Shown: positions 1 through 8,836 of the stretch, one piece after another | Layout of the letters: each line of letters starts with the position of its first letter | Numbering within the stretch: position 1 is the stretch's first letter | Origin: Paramagnetospirillum marisnigri | GTDB taxonomy: Bacteria; Pseudomonadota; Alphaproteobacteria; Rhodospirillales; Magnetospirillaceae | Assembly (NCBI RefSeq): GCF_001650715.1 | Contig: NZ_LWQT01000020.1 | Location: 1 to 64,000 of the forward strand | Reading direction: 5' to 3' | Length of the DNA: 64,000 bases | The notes under the pieces: generated by a model | What the model was told of the DNA's origin: nothing | Databases searched by the model: none | Seen by the model: only the letters and a program-made list of their open reading frames with translations | Made by a program: the position numbers and the translations under genes

Positions 1-1
1 T

Positions 2-80
2 TTCAGCTACCGGGCCGAGAATGTGGTCCAGACGCTAGAGCAGGTCTGCCGCCAAGTTGGCTATCCAAGGACGATCCAAA
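2..80 (+). pseudogene. IS3-family transposase OrfB fragment
   Basis: Frame 2 from the window edge reads FSYRAENVVQTLEQVC followed by RQVGYPRTIQ, which resembles the integrase-core (rve) segment just before the second catalytic Asp of IS3-family OrfB proteins. Similarity stops abruptly near base 80. The frame then runs through unrelated sequence to a stop at 149-151, so the catalytic core is not completed. This is a dead remnant whose 5' part lies outside the window. The family call rests on motif memory only. Confidence 0.6.
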
Positions 81-151
81 CTCCGGGGGCACATCACCCC
101 CCCAGCTTTCGCCAGCGGGGACCGTGCCAGGGACGAAAGGCACACCCCTGA

Positions 152-436
152 CAGGGCAACGGTGGGGCATCCCAGGGGATCAGCGGCGGCGGGCCTTGCT
201 GGGCTTGCCCCGCCCGATCATGCGCAGGGCATCGCGGCGGATCGCCTTGGGATTGGTGGCCGGACTCATTCGGCTGACGATGCACGCCGCAGGCTTGGCC
301 TTTCGATGATCGCCGTTGGTAGATTCCGAGACTCCTGTCCTCCGAGTTTCGGTGACTAGGGTTTGGCACGGGGTATTGCCTCGCCATCGGCCTGCGCTCC
401 AGCCGCCCTGTCTGGCGCCGGGCACGGAGAAGAAAC
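152..436. other. Stretch without a convincing gene
   Basis: This 285-base stretch separates the IS3 fragment from the first intact gene. A GC-rich minus-strand frame at about 180-310 encodes a basic C-terminus (ending MIGRGKPSKARRR) but has no plausible start codon close by, so it may be the tail of a degraded gene. Nothing else is supported. Confidence 0.4.
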
Positions 437-964
437 ATGGATGCCTATCGCCATCACGTCTCGGGCTTTTTCGCGCGCCGCGAAGATGCGGAAGGCGCGT
501 CCTCCAGGCTCCTCGAACTGGGATTAGCGCCCGAACGGATTCAGATTTTCGACGCCGCCAAGGCTCCACCCGCTCCCACGCCGCTGGCGGCCAACAATGA
601 GGCACTGAAGGACGTCCTGGTGGACGGCGCGATCGGAGCCGCCGTCGGTACCGGCATCGGCGCCCTCGCCGAAGTGGCCTTGGTGGTAGCGAATGTGAGC
701 CTGTTCGTCGCCAGTCCGCTGATTGCTCCCCTGGTCCTGTTGGGTTGGGGAGCCAGTCTCGGCGGCTTGGTCGGCGCCTCGACAGGCGCGTCCTCGGACG
801 CGAGCGAGCACAAGGACGGGCGGTTCGCCGATCTGGTCAGCGACGCCATCTCGAGCGGCCAGGTCGTGCTGATGGTCGAGACCAGGACGGTAGACGAAAC
901 GCAGATCGCACGGAGTATTATCCGGTCTTCCGTCGGCGACGACAAAGACATCAGCGTGGCGTGA
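437..964 (+). CDS. Glycine-rich membrane protein, stress-protein-like
   Basis: The 175-residue product begins with a small alpha/beta module (residues about 5-40) of the kind in which general-stress or 'flip-flop' proteins compute on paired residues. A long Ala/Gly-rich hydrophobic hairpin follows (about 60-125, two probable membrane or glycine-zipper segments), then a polar tail (about 130-175). A GGAGAAG ribosome site sits 6 bases before the ATG. The cheB-like gene starts 18 bases downstream, so co-transcription is likely. I do not recognise a specific family. A role in stress or envelope function is only suggested by the neighbours (phasin, encapsulin, catalase). Confidence 0.7.
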   Translation: MDAYRHHVSGFFARREDAEGASSRLLELGLAPERIQIFDAAKAPPAPTPLAANNEALKDVLVDGAIGAAVGTGIGALAEVALVVANVSLFVASPLIAPLVLLGWGASLGGLVGASTGASSDASEHKDGRFADLVSDAISSGQVVLMVETRTVDETQIARSIIRSSVGDDKDISVA

Positions 965-982
965 CGGCCATCGCAGAAAGTC

Positions 983-1606
983 ATGACCGTGTCCCAAAAA
1001 GACTTTCCCGTTGTTTGCGTGGGCGGTTCGGCCGGAGGGCTCGACGCCTATACGCGCCTGCTCCACAATCTGCCGGACGACATGGGGGCGGCGATCGTCA
1101 TCGTCAATCACCTGAGAGTCGTCGCCACCCAACTCCACGAAATTCTGCCCTGGCACACCAAGATGCCGGTCGAGTTGATCACAGAGGGATTGATCCTGCG
1201 GCCCAACCGGGTGTTCATCATCCCGGCGCAGCATGACTTGCACGTTCTTGACGGAGAATTCCGGCTGGAGCCCATATCAAAGCCCAGGGGGTGGCCCAAC
1301 GTCATCACGGTCTTCCTGCGCTCCATGACCGAGCACTGGGGCGGCAAACTGATCGCCGTCATCGTCTCAGGCTATGATGGCGACGGGGCGGAAGCGCTAT
1401 GCGATATCAAGGATGCGGGGGGCATTACCATCGCGCAGAAGCCCGAGACGGCCGAGCAGCCGGATATGCCGAACAGCGCCATGGCAAGCGGATGTATCGA
1501 CTTTGTCCTCTCGCCCGAGGATATCGCGCGGCAAATCGTCCGGATTTCGCTCGAGCACAGCCCGGATGGCGTCCCCGCAGCAGCCCATGGCGTCAACCAT
1601 CCGTAA
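983..1606 (+). CDS. Stand-alone CheB-type methylesterase domain
   Basis: The 207-residue product is a CheB catalytic domain without the N-terminal receiver domain that normally gates it. The three catalytic elements are visible: Ser16 in GGSAGG, His43 in the VNHL strand and Asp134 in SGYDGDGAEAL. Family members hydrolyse glutamyl methyl esters on chemoreceptors. Lone domains also occur fused to CheR/PAS proteins or in stress loci. No cheR, cheA or cheW is adjacent, so its substrate is unknown. The gene lies 18 bases after the membrane-protein gene and ends just before a strong hairpin. Confidence 0.85.
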   Translation: MTVSQKDFPVVCVGGSAGGLDAYTRLLHNLPDDMGAAIVIVNHLRVVATQLHEILPWHTKMPVELITEGLILRPNRVFIIPAQHDLHVLDGEFRLEPISKPRGWPNVITVFLRSMTEHWGGKLIAVIVSGYDGDGAEALCDIKDAGGITIAQKPETAEQPDMPNSAMASGCIDFVLSPEDIARQIVRISLEHSPDGVPAAAHGVNHP

Positions 1607-1610
1607 GCCA

Positions 1611-1656
1611 CTCTCCCGGGCGTGCGACATCCTGGGATGCCGCACGCCCGGGAGAG
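1611..1656. terminator. Bidirectional hairpin terminator between convergent genes
   Basis: Two perfect 16-base arms (1611-1626 and 1641-1656, CTCTCCCGGGCGTGCG and its complement) enclose a 14-base loop, directly between the convergent cheB-like and phasin genes. There is no long T-run, so it may act as a strong hairpin rather than a textbook intrinsic terminator. Confidence 0.75.
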
Positions 1657-1665
1657 GGCCGGAGG

Positions 1666-2028
1666 CTAAAGCGCCGAGAATCGCTTCTGCAACGGCTCCG
1701 CGGCGGCGGAAAAAGCGGAAGTCGTGAGTTCAGCGATGGCGCGGCTGTCGGACACTGCGGCGTCGAAGCTCTCCTTGATCAACCTCTGCTGCACTTCGAA
1801 GAACTCCACCGGAGTCTTGACGGTGGAGAGTTCCTTGAAGGCGTCACCCAACTTCTCGATGTTCCGGGCGGTCAGCTCCTGATAAGCCTTGGCGAGGTCC
1901 TGGAAGCCGTCCAAGGCGATGGTTCCACTCTTGGACGCCGCCTTAGCATTGTCCTTGGCATCGCCGGATATTTTCTCGATGTTGCTTTTGACTGCTGTCG
2001 TCGCGTGCTCGATCGTGGCTGCGGCCAT
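1666..2028 (-). CDS. Phasin-family granule protein
   Basis: The 120-residue product is predicted to be almost entirely amphipathic helix, with the phasin_2 pattern: an N-terminal Ala/Lys-rich helix, then a central GFQDLAKAYQELTARNIEKL segment and a C-terminal PLQKRFSAL end. Phasins coat polyhydroxyalkanoate granules and control their size and number. The length is normal for the family. An AGGAGAAG ribosome site precedes the ATG. It is transcribed alone, convergent with the cheB-like gene. No PHA synthase gene is in the window. Confidence 0.9.
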   Translation of the reverse strand: MAAATIEHATTAVKSNIEKISGDAKDNAKAASKSGTIALDGFQDLAKAYQELTARNIEKLGDAFKELSTVKTPVEFFEVQQRLIKESFDAAVSDSRAIAELTTSAFSAAAEPLQKRFSAL

Positions 2029-2275
2029 AACTTCTTCTCCTAGATTAATCGTAAGAAGGTAAATCTACTCTCGCCATCCTTGGCGATGGAGAGGCGGAAT
2101 CTACTCAGCCGCTGCGGCAGCTGCTCATGCCGCCGTCCCGGCTCACCTTTCGCATTCCACCGATACGGGGACTTTCCGATCCTGCCTGCCGAGTGTCCCA
2201 CCCGCTACGGTTCCTGGGCGGCCCCGGCGGGAGAAGCCTCCTCGGGCACGAGTTCGGACGGACGGAGGGTGCGAC
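2029..2275. other. Divergent intergenic region, phasin / encapsulin operon
   Basis: This 247-base gap must carry the promoters of both the minus-strand phasin gene and the plus-strand ferritin-encapsulin operon. The part next to the phasin gene (2040-2070) is the more AT-rich. A GGAGGGTGCGAC stretch just before 2276 provides the ribosome site of the ferritin gene. I could not place -35/-10 elements with confidence. Confidence 0.4.
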
Positions 2276-2638
2276 ATGGCGGCATCAAGCGCGACATTGC
2301 ATGAAGACCCGGCATTGCTGGGACCTGGCGCCATCGATCGGCACCGGGCGACCGTCTCCATCATGGAGGAGCTGGAGGCGGCCGACTGGTATGACCAGCG
2401 CGCCCTGGCGACGGAAGATCCGGAACTTCAGGCGATCCTGACCTACAACCGCGACGAAGAGAAGGAGCACGCAGCCATGCTGTTGGAATGGCTGCGGCGT
2501 CATGATGGAGCCCTGAGCAACCATCTGAAGACCTATCTGTTCAAGGACGGCCCGATCCACGCCCCCGGATCCGCCAAGTCAGACCCCGTCGCCGACGGTT
2601 CCCTTGCCATTGGCAGCCTGCGCGGCGACGCATCATGA
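2276..2638 (+). CDS. Encapsulated ferritin (EncFtn), encapsulin cargo
   Basis: The 120-residue product matches the encapsulated-ferritin family, two-helix subunits that form ring-shaped decamers and oxidise Fe(II) inside encapsulin shells. The metal-site residues known from the Rhodospirillum rubrum protein occur at the same numbers: Glu32 and Glu34 (EELEAADWYD), Tyr39, Glu62 and His65 (RDEEKEHAAM). The tail GSLAIGSLRGDAS is an encapsulin-targeting peptide (consensus SLxIGSLxG), joined by a flexible Gly/Ser/Pro linker (about residues 93-107). The stop overlaps the start of the shell gene (ATGA), so the two are translationally coupled. Confidence 0.95.
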   Translation: MAASSATLHEDPALLGPGAIDRHRATVSIMEELEAADWYDQRALATEDPELQAILTYNRDEEKEHAAMLLEWLRRHDGALSNHLKTYLFKDGPIHAPGSAKSDPVADGSLAIGSLRGDAS

Positions 2639-3465
2639 ACACTCTGTTCAGGGAACTTGCGCCCGTCACCACGGCCGCATGGCATGAAATCGAGAAAGAA
2701 GCGAAACGGACGCTCATGGAAATGCTCGGCGCCCGCCGGGTCGTCGACTTTATCGGTCCGCTCGGTCTGGCGACCTCGGCTATCGGCACCGGCAGGATGG
2801 CGACCATCTCCGGAGCGCCGAACGGGACGGTCGAGGCCCATCTCCGGCAAAGCCAGCCCCTGGTCGAAATCAGGGTTCCATTCGAGATGGCCCGTACCGA
2901 GATCGCAGCAATCGATCGCGGCGCCAAGGCCCCGAACCTGGACTCCCTCATCGAGGCGGCCCGCAAGATCGCCATCGCCGAAGACGTCGCCGTCTTCCAC
3001 GGATACTCCGAGGCTCATATTCGCGGCATTTGCGAAATCGATCCCGGTGAAACCCTGTCGCTTGGCGATGACTGTGAAGCCTATCCCGCCATCATCACCC
3101 GCGCTGTCACCCGACTTCGCCTGGCCGGGATCGGCGGGCCCTACGCGGTGGCGCTCGGCGAGCGCTGCTACACCGACCTGATCGAGACCACCAAGGCCGG
3201 TTACCCGATCCTGGAACACATCGGCCGCATCGTCGAGGGTCCCATCGTCTGGGCTCCCGGCCTTGACGGCGCGGTGGTCATCTCCTTGCGTGGCGGCGAC
3301 TTCGAGCTTGTGGTCGGACGGGATATTTCCATCGGCTATCTCGATCACGACGCCAAGCGAGTCCGACTTTATTTCGAGGAAAGCTTCACCTTCCGCGTGC
3401 TGTCGCCGCAGGCGGCGGTTCCTCTGCTCCATGGCACGCAGACTGAACAGCGGAGTACGAAATGA
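2635..3465 (+). CDS. Encapsulin shell protein
   Basis: The 276-residue product is a family 1 (linocin-like) encapsulin with the HK97 phage-capsid fold. It starts with the N-terminal helix MNTLFRELAPVTTAAWHEIE, which in this family forms the lumenal binding groove for cargo peptides, and carries the late PIVWAPGLDGAVVISLRGGD strand region (about 205-225). The length fits a 60-subunit T=1 shell. It directly follows its ferritin cargo gene with a 4-base overlap. Together they should form an iron-storing nanocompartment in the cytoplasm. Confidence 0.95.
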   Translation: MNTLFRELAPVTTAAWHEIEKEAKRTLMEMLGARRVVDFIGPLGLATSAIGTGRMATISGAPNGTVEAHLRQSQPLVEIRVPFEMARTEIAAIDRGAKAPNLDSLIEAARKIAIAEDVAVFHGYSEAHIRGICEIDPGETLSLGDDCEAYPAIITRAVTRLRLAGIGGPYAVALGERCYTDLIETTKAGYPILEHIGRIVEGPIVWAPGLDGAVVISLRGGDFELVVGRDISIGYLDHDAKRVRLYFEESFTFRVLSPQAAVPLLHGTQTEQRSTK

Positions 3466-3536
3466 AATACGCCCTTCTCTGGCTGGTTGGCGTTCCCATC
3501 CCAGTCCTGATCCTCATCTATTTTCTTTTTCAGTAA
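3462..3536 (+). CDS. 24-residue single-pass membrane peptide coupled to encapsulin gene
   Basis: An ATG overlaps the encapsulin stop codon (ATGA, 3462-3465) and opens a 24-codon frame ending TAA at 3534-3536. The peptide starts [17 protein letters not shown] and is hydrophobic throughout, so it would be one membrane helix with a short positive N-terminus. The coupled start and lack of polar residues argue that it is translated. No function is known to me. Similar tiny hydrophobic ORFs are common beside proteobacterial stress genes, so a link with the encapsulin is not proven. Confidence 0.6.
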   Translation: MKYALLWLVGVPIPVLILIYFLFQ

Positions 3537-3576
3537 TCGGTGGACGTCAAGCCGCTGCCCGAAGAGTGAGATAAAA

Positions 3577-5652
3577 ATGAAAAAAGATAAGTCAAAGACC
3601 GATAAGCACTCGACGCAGGCTTCTGGCGGAGAACTGCACCAGAGCGCGGGGGGAAAGCACCCCGCCCTCACCACCAATCAGGGCATCGCTGTTACCGACA
3701 ATCAGAATTCGCTGAAGGCCAATATCCGTGGCCCGACCCTGCTTGAGGATTTCATCCTTCGGGAGAAAATCACTCATTTCGATCACGAGCGCATTCCCGA
3801 ACGCATCGTCCATGCCCGGGGAACCGGCGCGCACGGGCATTTCGAGCTGACCTCGTCGCTCGAGAAATACACCACCGCCCGCATCCTGACCGAGATCGGC
3901 GAGACAACGCCGGTGTTCACGCGCATCTCCACCGTTGCCGGTGGCGCCGGGTCGGTCGATACGCCGCGCGATGTTCGTGGATTCGCCGTCAAGTTCTATA
4001 CCAAGGAAGGTAATTGGGATCTTGTCGGCAACAATGTCCCGGTCTTCTTCATCCAAGATGCCATCAAGTTCCCCGATCTCATCCACGCCGTGAAGATGGA
4101 GCCCGATCGCGGCTTTCCACAATCGGCGACGGCCCATGACACCTTCTGGGACTTCATTTCGCTGACCCCGGAATCCATGCACATGGTGATGTGGATCATG
4201 TCGGACCGCACGCTGCCCCGGTCGCTGCGGATGATCGAGGGTTTTGGCGTGCACAGCTTCCGCCTGATCAACGCCGCGGGCGAATCCACCTTCGTCAAAT
4301 TCCACTGGCGCCCCCATCTTGGCTTGCAGTCCACCCTTTGGGACGAGGCCGTCAAGATCGCGGGCGCGGATCAGGATTTTCACCGCCGCGATATGTTCGA
4401 GGCTATCGCGGTCGGGCAGTTTCCCGCGTGGGATCTCGCGGTCCAGTTGTTCACCCAGGAACAGGCCAACACCTTCCCGTTCGACCATCTGGATGCGACC
4501 AAGCTGATCCCCGAGGAGCTGGTGCCCTTGCAGGTGATCGGCCGCATGGTCCTTGACCGCTGGCCCGGCAATTTCTTCGCCGAGACCGAACAGGTCGCCT
4601 ATTGCCCCGCCAATGTGGTGCCGGGCATCGACTTCTCCAATGATCCTCTGCTGCAAGGCCGCCTGTTCTCGTACCTCGACACCCAGCTCTCGCGGCTGGG
4701 CTCGGCCAATTTCCACCAGATACCCGTCAACGCTCCGCAATGTCCGTTCGCCAACCATCAGCGCGACGGCCACATGCAGATGAGCCAGCCGCAGGGCCGC
4801 GTGGCCTATGAGCCCAATTCCCTATCCAAGGACTCGCCAAGGGAAACGCCCGCCGACGATCTTCATCGGAGCAACATCATCGAAATCGGCCAGAAGGGCC
4901 GCATCCGGGCCGACAGCTTCGCCGATCACTACTCTCAGGCGCGGCAGTTCTATCTCAGCCAGACCCTCCACGAACAGGCGCACATGGCCTCGGCCCTGGT
5001 GTTCGAACTTTCCAAGGTCGAGCATCCTCATATACGGGAAGCCATGGTCGGACATCTGCGGCGCATCGACGAGGATCTCGCCCGCCGGGTCGCCGACGGC
5101 CTTGGTCTCGAGCAGATGCCGGAGGCTCCGGCGGTCGCCGCTCCGGTGCAGGACATGGCGCCTTCGCCCGCGCTCCAGATCATCGGCAAGATGAAGGATA
5201 CGCTTGACGGCCGCTCCATCGGCATCCTGATCGCCGACGGTTCGGACCGCGATGCCATCAAGGCCATCAAGAAGGCGGCCACCGATGCCGGGGCAACGGT
5301 CAAGATCGTCGCTCCCAAGCTGGGAGGCGCCAGGCTGGATGATGGCTCCATGCGCAAGGCCGATGGACAGCTCGCAGGCACCCCATCGGTGCTGTTCGAC
5401 GCCGTCGCCATCATTCTTTCCGAAGACGGCGCCAAGGCGCTGTCGGCAGACGTCGCCGCCATTGATTTCGTCCGCGATGCCTTCGCTCATCTCAAGGCCA
5501 TGGCCGCCGGCGGCGGCGGTCGGACTCTCCTGAACGCGGCAAATGTCGGGGTCGACGGGGGAATCGTGGATGTGGGGGCCTTGGGCGCCTTCATCGCCGC
5601 CGCCAAAATCCGCCAGTGGGACCGAGAAAAGTACGTCCGAACCCTTGCCTGA
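3577..5652 (+). CDS. katE: Large-subunit catalase (HPII type)
   Basis: The 691-residue haem catalase belongs to the large-subunit clade (usual length about 700-750). It disproportionates hydrogen peroxide in the cytoplasm. The catalytic His79 lies in [16 protein letters not shown], the distal Asn in [14 protein letters not shown] (about 150) and the proximal haem Tyr in [13 protein letters not shown] (about 365). A C-terminal flavodoxin/amidotransferase-like domain (about 535-690) marks the large-subunit class. It lies 40 bases after the encapsulin-linked mini-ORF and may share its transcript. Peroxide removal beside an iron compartment makes physiological sense because both limit Fenton chemistry. 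Confidence 0.95.
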   Translation: MKKDKSKTDKHSTQASGGELHQSAGGKHPALTTNQGIAVTDNQNSLKANIRGPTLLEDFILREKITHFDHERIPERIVHARGTGAHGHFELTSSLEKYTTARILTEIGETTPVFTRISTVAGGAGSVDTPRDVRGFAVKFYTKEGNWDLVGNNVPVFFIQDAIKFPDLIHAVKMEPDRGFPQSATAHDTFWDFISLTPESMHMVMWIMSDRTLPRSLRMIEGFGVHSFRLINAAGESTFVKFHWRPHLGLQSTLWDEAVKIAGADQDFHRRDMFEAIAVGQFPAWDLAVQLFTQEQANTFPFDHLDATKLIPEELVPLQVIGRMVLDRWPGNFFAETEQVAYCPANVVPGIDFSNDPLLQGRLFSYLDTQLSRLGSANFHQIPVNAPQCPFANHQRDGHMQMSQPQGRVAYEPNSLSKDSPRETPADDLHRSNIIEIGQKGRIRADSFADHYSQARQFYLSQTLHEQAHMASALVFELSKVEHPHIREAMVGHLRRIDEDLARRVADGLGLEQMPEAPAVAAPVQDMAPSPALQIIGKMKDTLDGRSIGILIADGSDRDAIKAIKKAATDAGATVKIVAPKLGGARLDDGSMRKADGQLAGTPSVLFDAVAIILSEDGAKALSADVAAIDFVRDAFAHLKAMAAGGGGRTLLNAANVGVDGGIVDVGALGAFIAAAKIRQWDREKYVRTLA

Positions 5653-5693
5653 CGCGGACCTCGCGTCGGGGAGATTTCTGTCGGAGAGAACCC

Positions 5694-6746
5694 ATGCTCC
5701 CATCCGTCCAACTGGTTTCCATCGCCACCGCCGTTCCCCCGTTCTGCTTTGAGCAGCGCGATGTCGCCGCCGCTGCGCATCGTGGCTTCGCCGATCGCTT
5801 CGACGATTTCGCGCGCCTGTCGGCGGTGTTCCTGAGCTCGGGCATTCTCCGACGCTACGGGGTGCGACCGCTGGAATGGTATTTCGAGCCACTGGGCTGG
5901 CCCGAACGCAGCAAGGCCTATCTGGATGGCGGCGTTCAGCTGTTCATGGACGCGGCGACCAAGGCGTTGGACCGCGCCGGATTGACCGCCGCCGAGGTCG
6001 ACACGGTGGTGACCGTCTCATCCACCGGCATCGCCACCCCCAGCCTGGAAGCGCGCGTCGCCGGACGGATGGGGTTCCGCGCCGATATCGAACGGGTTCC
6101 GGTTTTCGGCCTCGGCTGCGCCGGGGGCGTCAGCGGCTTGTCCATCGCGTCGCGTCTGGCCCAGTCCCGCCCCGGCAGCGTAGTGCTGATGGTCGCCATC
6201 GAGCTCTGCACCCTGGCGTTCCGGCTCGACGAGCTGACCAAGGCCAATATCGTCGCCACCGCCCTGTTCGGCGACGGCGCGGCGGCCTGTGTCCTGCGGG
6301 CCGGTGAGGGCGGCCTTGCCACGGTCGAGATGAGCGGCCAGTATATCTGGCCCGACACGCTCGACATCATGGGCTGGTCCATCGATCCCCAGGGCTTCGG
6401 CGTGATTTTTGACCGCGACATTCCGCCCTTCGCCGAGGCCAACATGAACCCGGCCATCGTTGGCATTCTGGAACGGGCCGGACTGGGGCTGGACGACATC
6501 GACCGCTTCACCTTCCATCCCGGCGGGACCAAGGTGGTCAACGCCCTGGAACGGGCGTTCTCCCTCGGCCAAGGGGCGCTGAACCATGAACGCGAGATTC
6601 TGGCCGAATACGGCAACATGTCGGCGCCCACCGCCTTGTTCGTGCTGGAACGGGTCATCGAGGCCGGGTTGCCGTCGCGGACATTGGTGACCGCCATGGG
6701 ACCGGGCTTCACCACCACCTGCGCCTCCCTGAAGAGGGCGGCATGA
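5694..6746 (+). CDS. Type III polyketide synthase (chalcone synthase-like)
   Basis: The 350-residue product has the thiolase-fold triad of type III polyketide synthases: Cys142 in FGLGCAGGVSG, His275 in FTFHPGGTKVVNA and Asn308 in YGNMSAPT. These enzymes condense an acyl-CoA starter with malonyl-CoA to alkylpyrones or alkylresorcinols. The start at 5694 is preferred because GGAGAG lies 9 bases before it and the protein starts at the expected point. The next gene, a methyltransferase, overlaps by 4 bases. The pair resembles bpsA-bpsB of Bacillus and srsA-srsB of Streptomyces, so O-methylated long-chain pyrones are a reasonable guess for the product. Confidence 0.9.
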   Translation: MLPSVQLVSIATAVPPFCFEQRDVAAAAHRGFADRFDDFARLSAVFLSSGILRRYGVRPLEWYFEPLGWPERSKAYLDGGVQLFMDAATKALDRAGLTAAEVDTVVTVSSTGIATPSLEARVAGRMGFRADIERVPVFGLGCAGGVSGLSIASRLAQSRPGSVVLMVAIELCTLAFRLDELTKANIVATALFGDGAAACVLRAGEGGLATVEMSGQYIWPDTLDIMGWSIDPQGFGVIFDRDIPPFAEANMNPAIVGILERAGLGLDDIDRFTFHPGGTKVVNALERAFSLGQGALNHEREILAEYGNMSAPTALFVLERVIEAGLPSRTLVTAMGPGFTTTCASLKRAA

Positions 6747-7249
6747 CTCCGGCGGTCATCCTGCTGACCCTCGTCACCCTCGAGCGGTTGGCGGAATTGT
6801 GGCTGGCCCACCGCAATACCCGCGCATTGCTGGCCAAGGGAGCCTTCGAGGTCGCGCCCGAGCATTATCGGATCATCGTCGCCCTGCATGCCCTCTGGCT
6901 CGGCGGCCTGTGGCTGCTCGGCTGGTCCAGTCCGCTCAACCTCGCCTGGCTGCTGGTCTTCCTGGTGCTGCAAGGGCTGAGGGTCTGGGTCCTGATGTCG
7001 CTGGGGCGGCGCTGGACCACGCGCATCATCATTCTTCCCGGCGCGCCGCTGGTGACCGCCGGTCCCTATCGCTATCTGAGCCACCCCAACTATTTCATCG
7101 TCATCGGCGAGATCGCCGTCCTGCCGCTCTGCCTGGGCCTGACCTGGTACGCCTTGGCATTCTCGGCCGCCAATGCCGCCATTCTCGCCATCCGCATCCG
7201 GTCGGAAAACGCGGCGCTGGGTGGGCTGCGTCATGTCGCCATGCCCTGA
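6743..7249 (+). CDS. ICMT-family membrane methyltransferase, polyketide tailoring
   Basis: The 168-residue membrane protein of the isoprenylcysteine carboxyl methyltransferase family has about four or five hydrophobic segments. The SAM-binding C-terminal motif GPYRYLSHPNYFIVIGE (about 111-127) carries the conserved R-x-L-x-H-P-N-Y pattern. BpsB, the homologue beside Bacillus type III synthase, methylates the polyketide product. The start overlaps the synthase stop (ATGA), so the two are translationally coupled. A role on a lipid-like polyketide in the inner membrane is inferred from this context. Confidence 0.85.
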   Translation: MTPAVILLTLVTLERLAELWLAHRNTRALLAKGAFEVAPEHYRIIVALHALWLGGLWLLGWSSPLNLAWLLVFLVLQGLRVWVLMSLGRRWTTRIIILPGAPLVTAGPYRYLSHPNYFIVIGEIAVLPLCLGLTWYALAFSAANAAILAIRIRSENAALGGLRHVAMP

Positions 7250-8834
7250 CGGCGCCACCGCCAATGTCTGGGGAACCTGGATCGGCTTCGCGACCATGTG
7301 CGTCGGCATGTTCATGGCCATTCTCGACGTCCAGGTGGTGGCGACCTCGCTGCCGACCATCCAGGGCGCTCTGACCATCGCGCCGGACCAGATGAGCTGG
7401 GTGCAGGCCGCCTATCTCATCGCCGAGGTGATCGCCATTCCCCTCACCGGCTTCCTCACCCGGTTGCTGGGCATGCGCCGTCTGTTCGTATCGGCCATCG
7501 CCATTTTCACCCTGGCATCGGTGGGCTGCGCCGCCAGCGGCAGCTTCGGCGCCCTGATTGCCTGGCGGATCGTGCAGGGCTTCTCCGGCGGCCCCCTCAT
7601 ACCGGCGGTGTTCTCGGCGGTATTCCTGCTGTTCCCCTTGGCCCGCCAAGGGATCGCCACCATGATGGCTGGAGTCCTGGCCGTTCTGGCCCCCACCGTC
7701 GGCCCCGTGGTGGGCGGCTGGATCACCGAAACCTATTCCTGGCATTGGCTGTTCCTGATCAATGTGGGTCCCGGCATCGCCTCGGCCATTCTGGCGACGC
7801 TGTTGCTGCCCCGGACGCCCATGCGCCTGAGCGAGGCCCGAACCCTGGACATCCAGTCGCTGGGGCTGATGGCGCTGACCCTGGTCACGCTGGAGCTTGC
7901 CCTCAAGGAAGCGCCACAGCGGGGGTGGACCGCCGGTCTGGTCCTGGGGCTGCTGGTTCTCAGCTTGGCCAGCGCCGTGGGCTTCATCCGGCGGACCCTT
8001 CTGGTCCGGCATGCCCTGGTCGATATCAGCAGCTTCTCCGACCGCAGTTTCGCCATCGGCTGTATTCTGAGCTTCGTGCTGGGGATCGGGCTGTTCGGCT
8101 CCGTCTACCTCATGCCGGTTTTCCTGGCCTTCGTCAGGGGGCTGGATGCACTGGAGATCGGGACGATCATGCTGGTGACCGGCTTGTCGCAATTGCTGAT
8201 CGCTCCCGTCGCCGTGGGAGTCGAGCACCGCGTCGATGCCCGTTTACTGACGGCGATCGGCTTCGCGCTGTTTGCCATCGGCCTTGGGCTCAGCGCCTTC
8301 CAGACGCCACGAACCGATTATGACGGGATGTTCTGGCCGCAGGTGATTCGCGGCCTCGCCATCATGTTCTGCCTGCTGCCGCCGACCCGCCTCGCCCTCG
8401 GCAATCAGGACAAGAGCCGGGTGCCCGATGCCAGCGGCCTGTTCAACCTGATGCGCAATCTCGGTGGCGCCATCGGCTTGGCGCTGATCGATACCGTGAT
8501 CTACAGCCGGTCGGCCTTGCATGGCACCGAGATCGTCGATCGGCTGAAGGCCGGGGATATGGAGACGGCCCGATTTGTCGGCCTGCCGCTCAATATCTTT
8601 GCCGCCAAGTGGAATGGATCGGTCGATGCCACCACCGAGGCCATCATGCGGCCGCTCATTGAAAAGGCCGCCCTGACCCAGGCCATCAACGAAGCCTGGG
8701 CCATGATCAGCATCCTGACCGTCGCGGCCCTGATCTGCGTGCCGTTTGCCAAGCGATCGCCGGCCTGCGCTCCGAACGACCTCACCGCCAGGGGTAAATG
8801 CCGCTCCTTCCGAAGGCGACCCGCTGCGGAATAG
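7233..8834 (+). CDS. DHA2-family MFS exporter (EmrB-like, 14 helices)
   Basis: The 533-residue product is a major-facilitator drug:H+ antiporter of the 14-helix DHA2 group. It carries the early MAILDVQVVATSLPTIQG motif in helix 1 and the antiporter motif C region VGPVVGGWITE in helix 5. The start at 7233 overlaps the methyltransferase gene by 17 bases. As the third gene of the polyketide cassette it is a candidate exporter of the product. No HlyD-like periplasmic partner is adjacent. The gene ends head-on with the fumC pseudogene. Confidence 0.9.
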   Translation: MSPCPDGATANVWGTWIGFATMCVGMFMAILDVQVVATSLPTIQGALTIAPDQMSWVQAAYLIAEVIAIPLTGFLTRLLGMRRLFVSAIAIFTLASVGCAASGSFGALIAWRIVQGFSGGPLIPAVFSAVFLLFPLARQGIATMMAGVLAVLAPTVGPVVGGWITETYSWHWLFLINVGPGIASAILATLLLPRTPMRLSEARTLDIQSLGLMALTLVTLELALKEAPQRGWTAGLVLGLLVLSLASAVGFIRRTLLVRHALVDISSFSDRSFAIGCILSFVLGIGLFGSVYLMPVFLAFVRGLDALEIGTIMLVTGLSQLLIAPVAVGVEHRVDARLLTAIGFALFAIGLGLSAFQTPRTDYDGMFWPQVIRGLAIMFCLLPPTRLALGNQDKSRVPDASGLFNLMRNLGGAIGLALIDTVIYSRSALHGTEIVDRLKAGDMETARFVGLPLNIFAAKWNGSVDATTEAIMRPLIEKAALTQAINEAWAMISILTVAALICVPFAKRSPACAPNDLTARGKCRSFRRRPAAE

Positions 8835-8836
8835 CG

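Noticed and set aside
180-310. Minus-strand frame ending in a basic tail, near the window start
   Set aside because: Codon composition looks coding-like, but no start codon with a ribosome site is present and the region is next to IS debris. It is kept as a note only.
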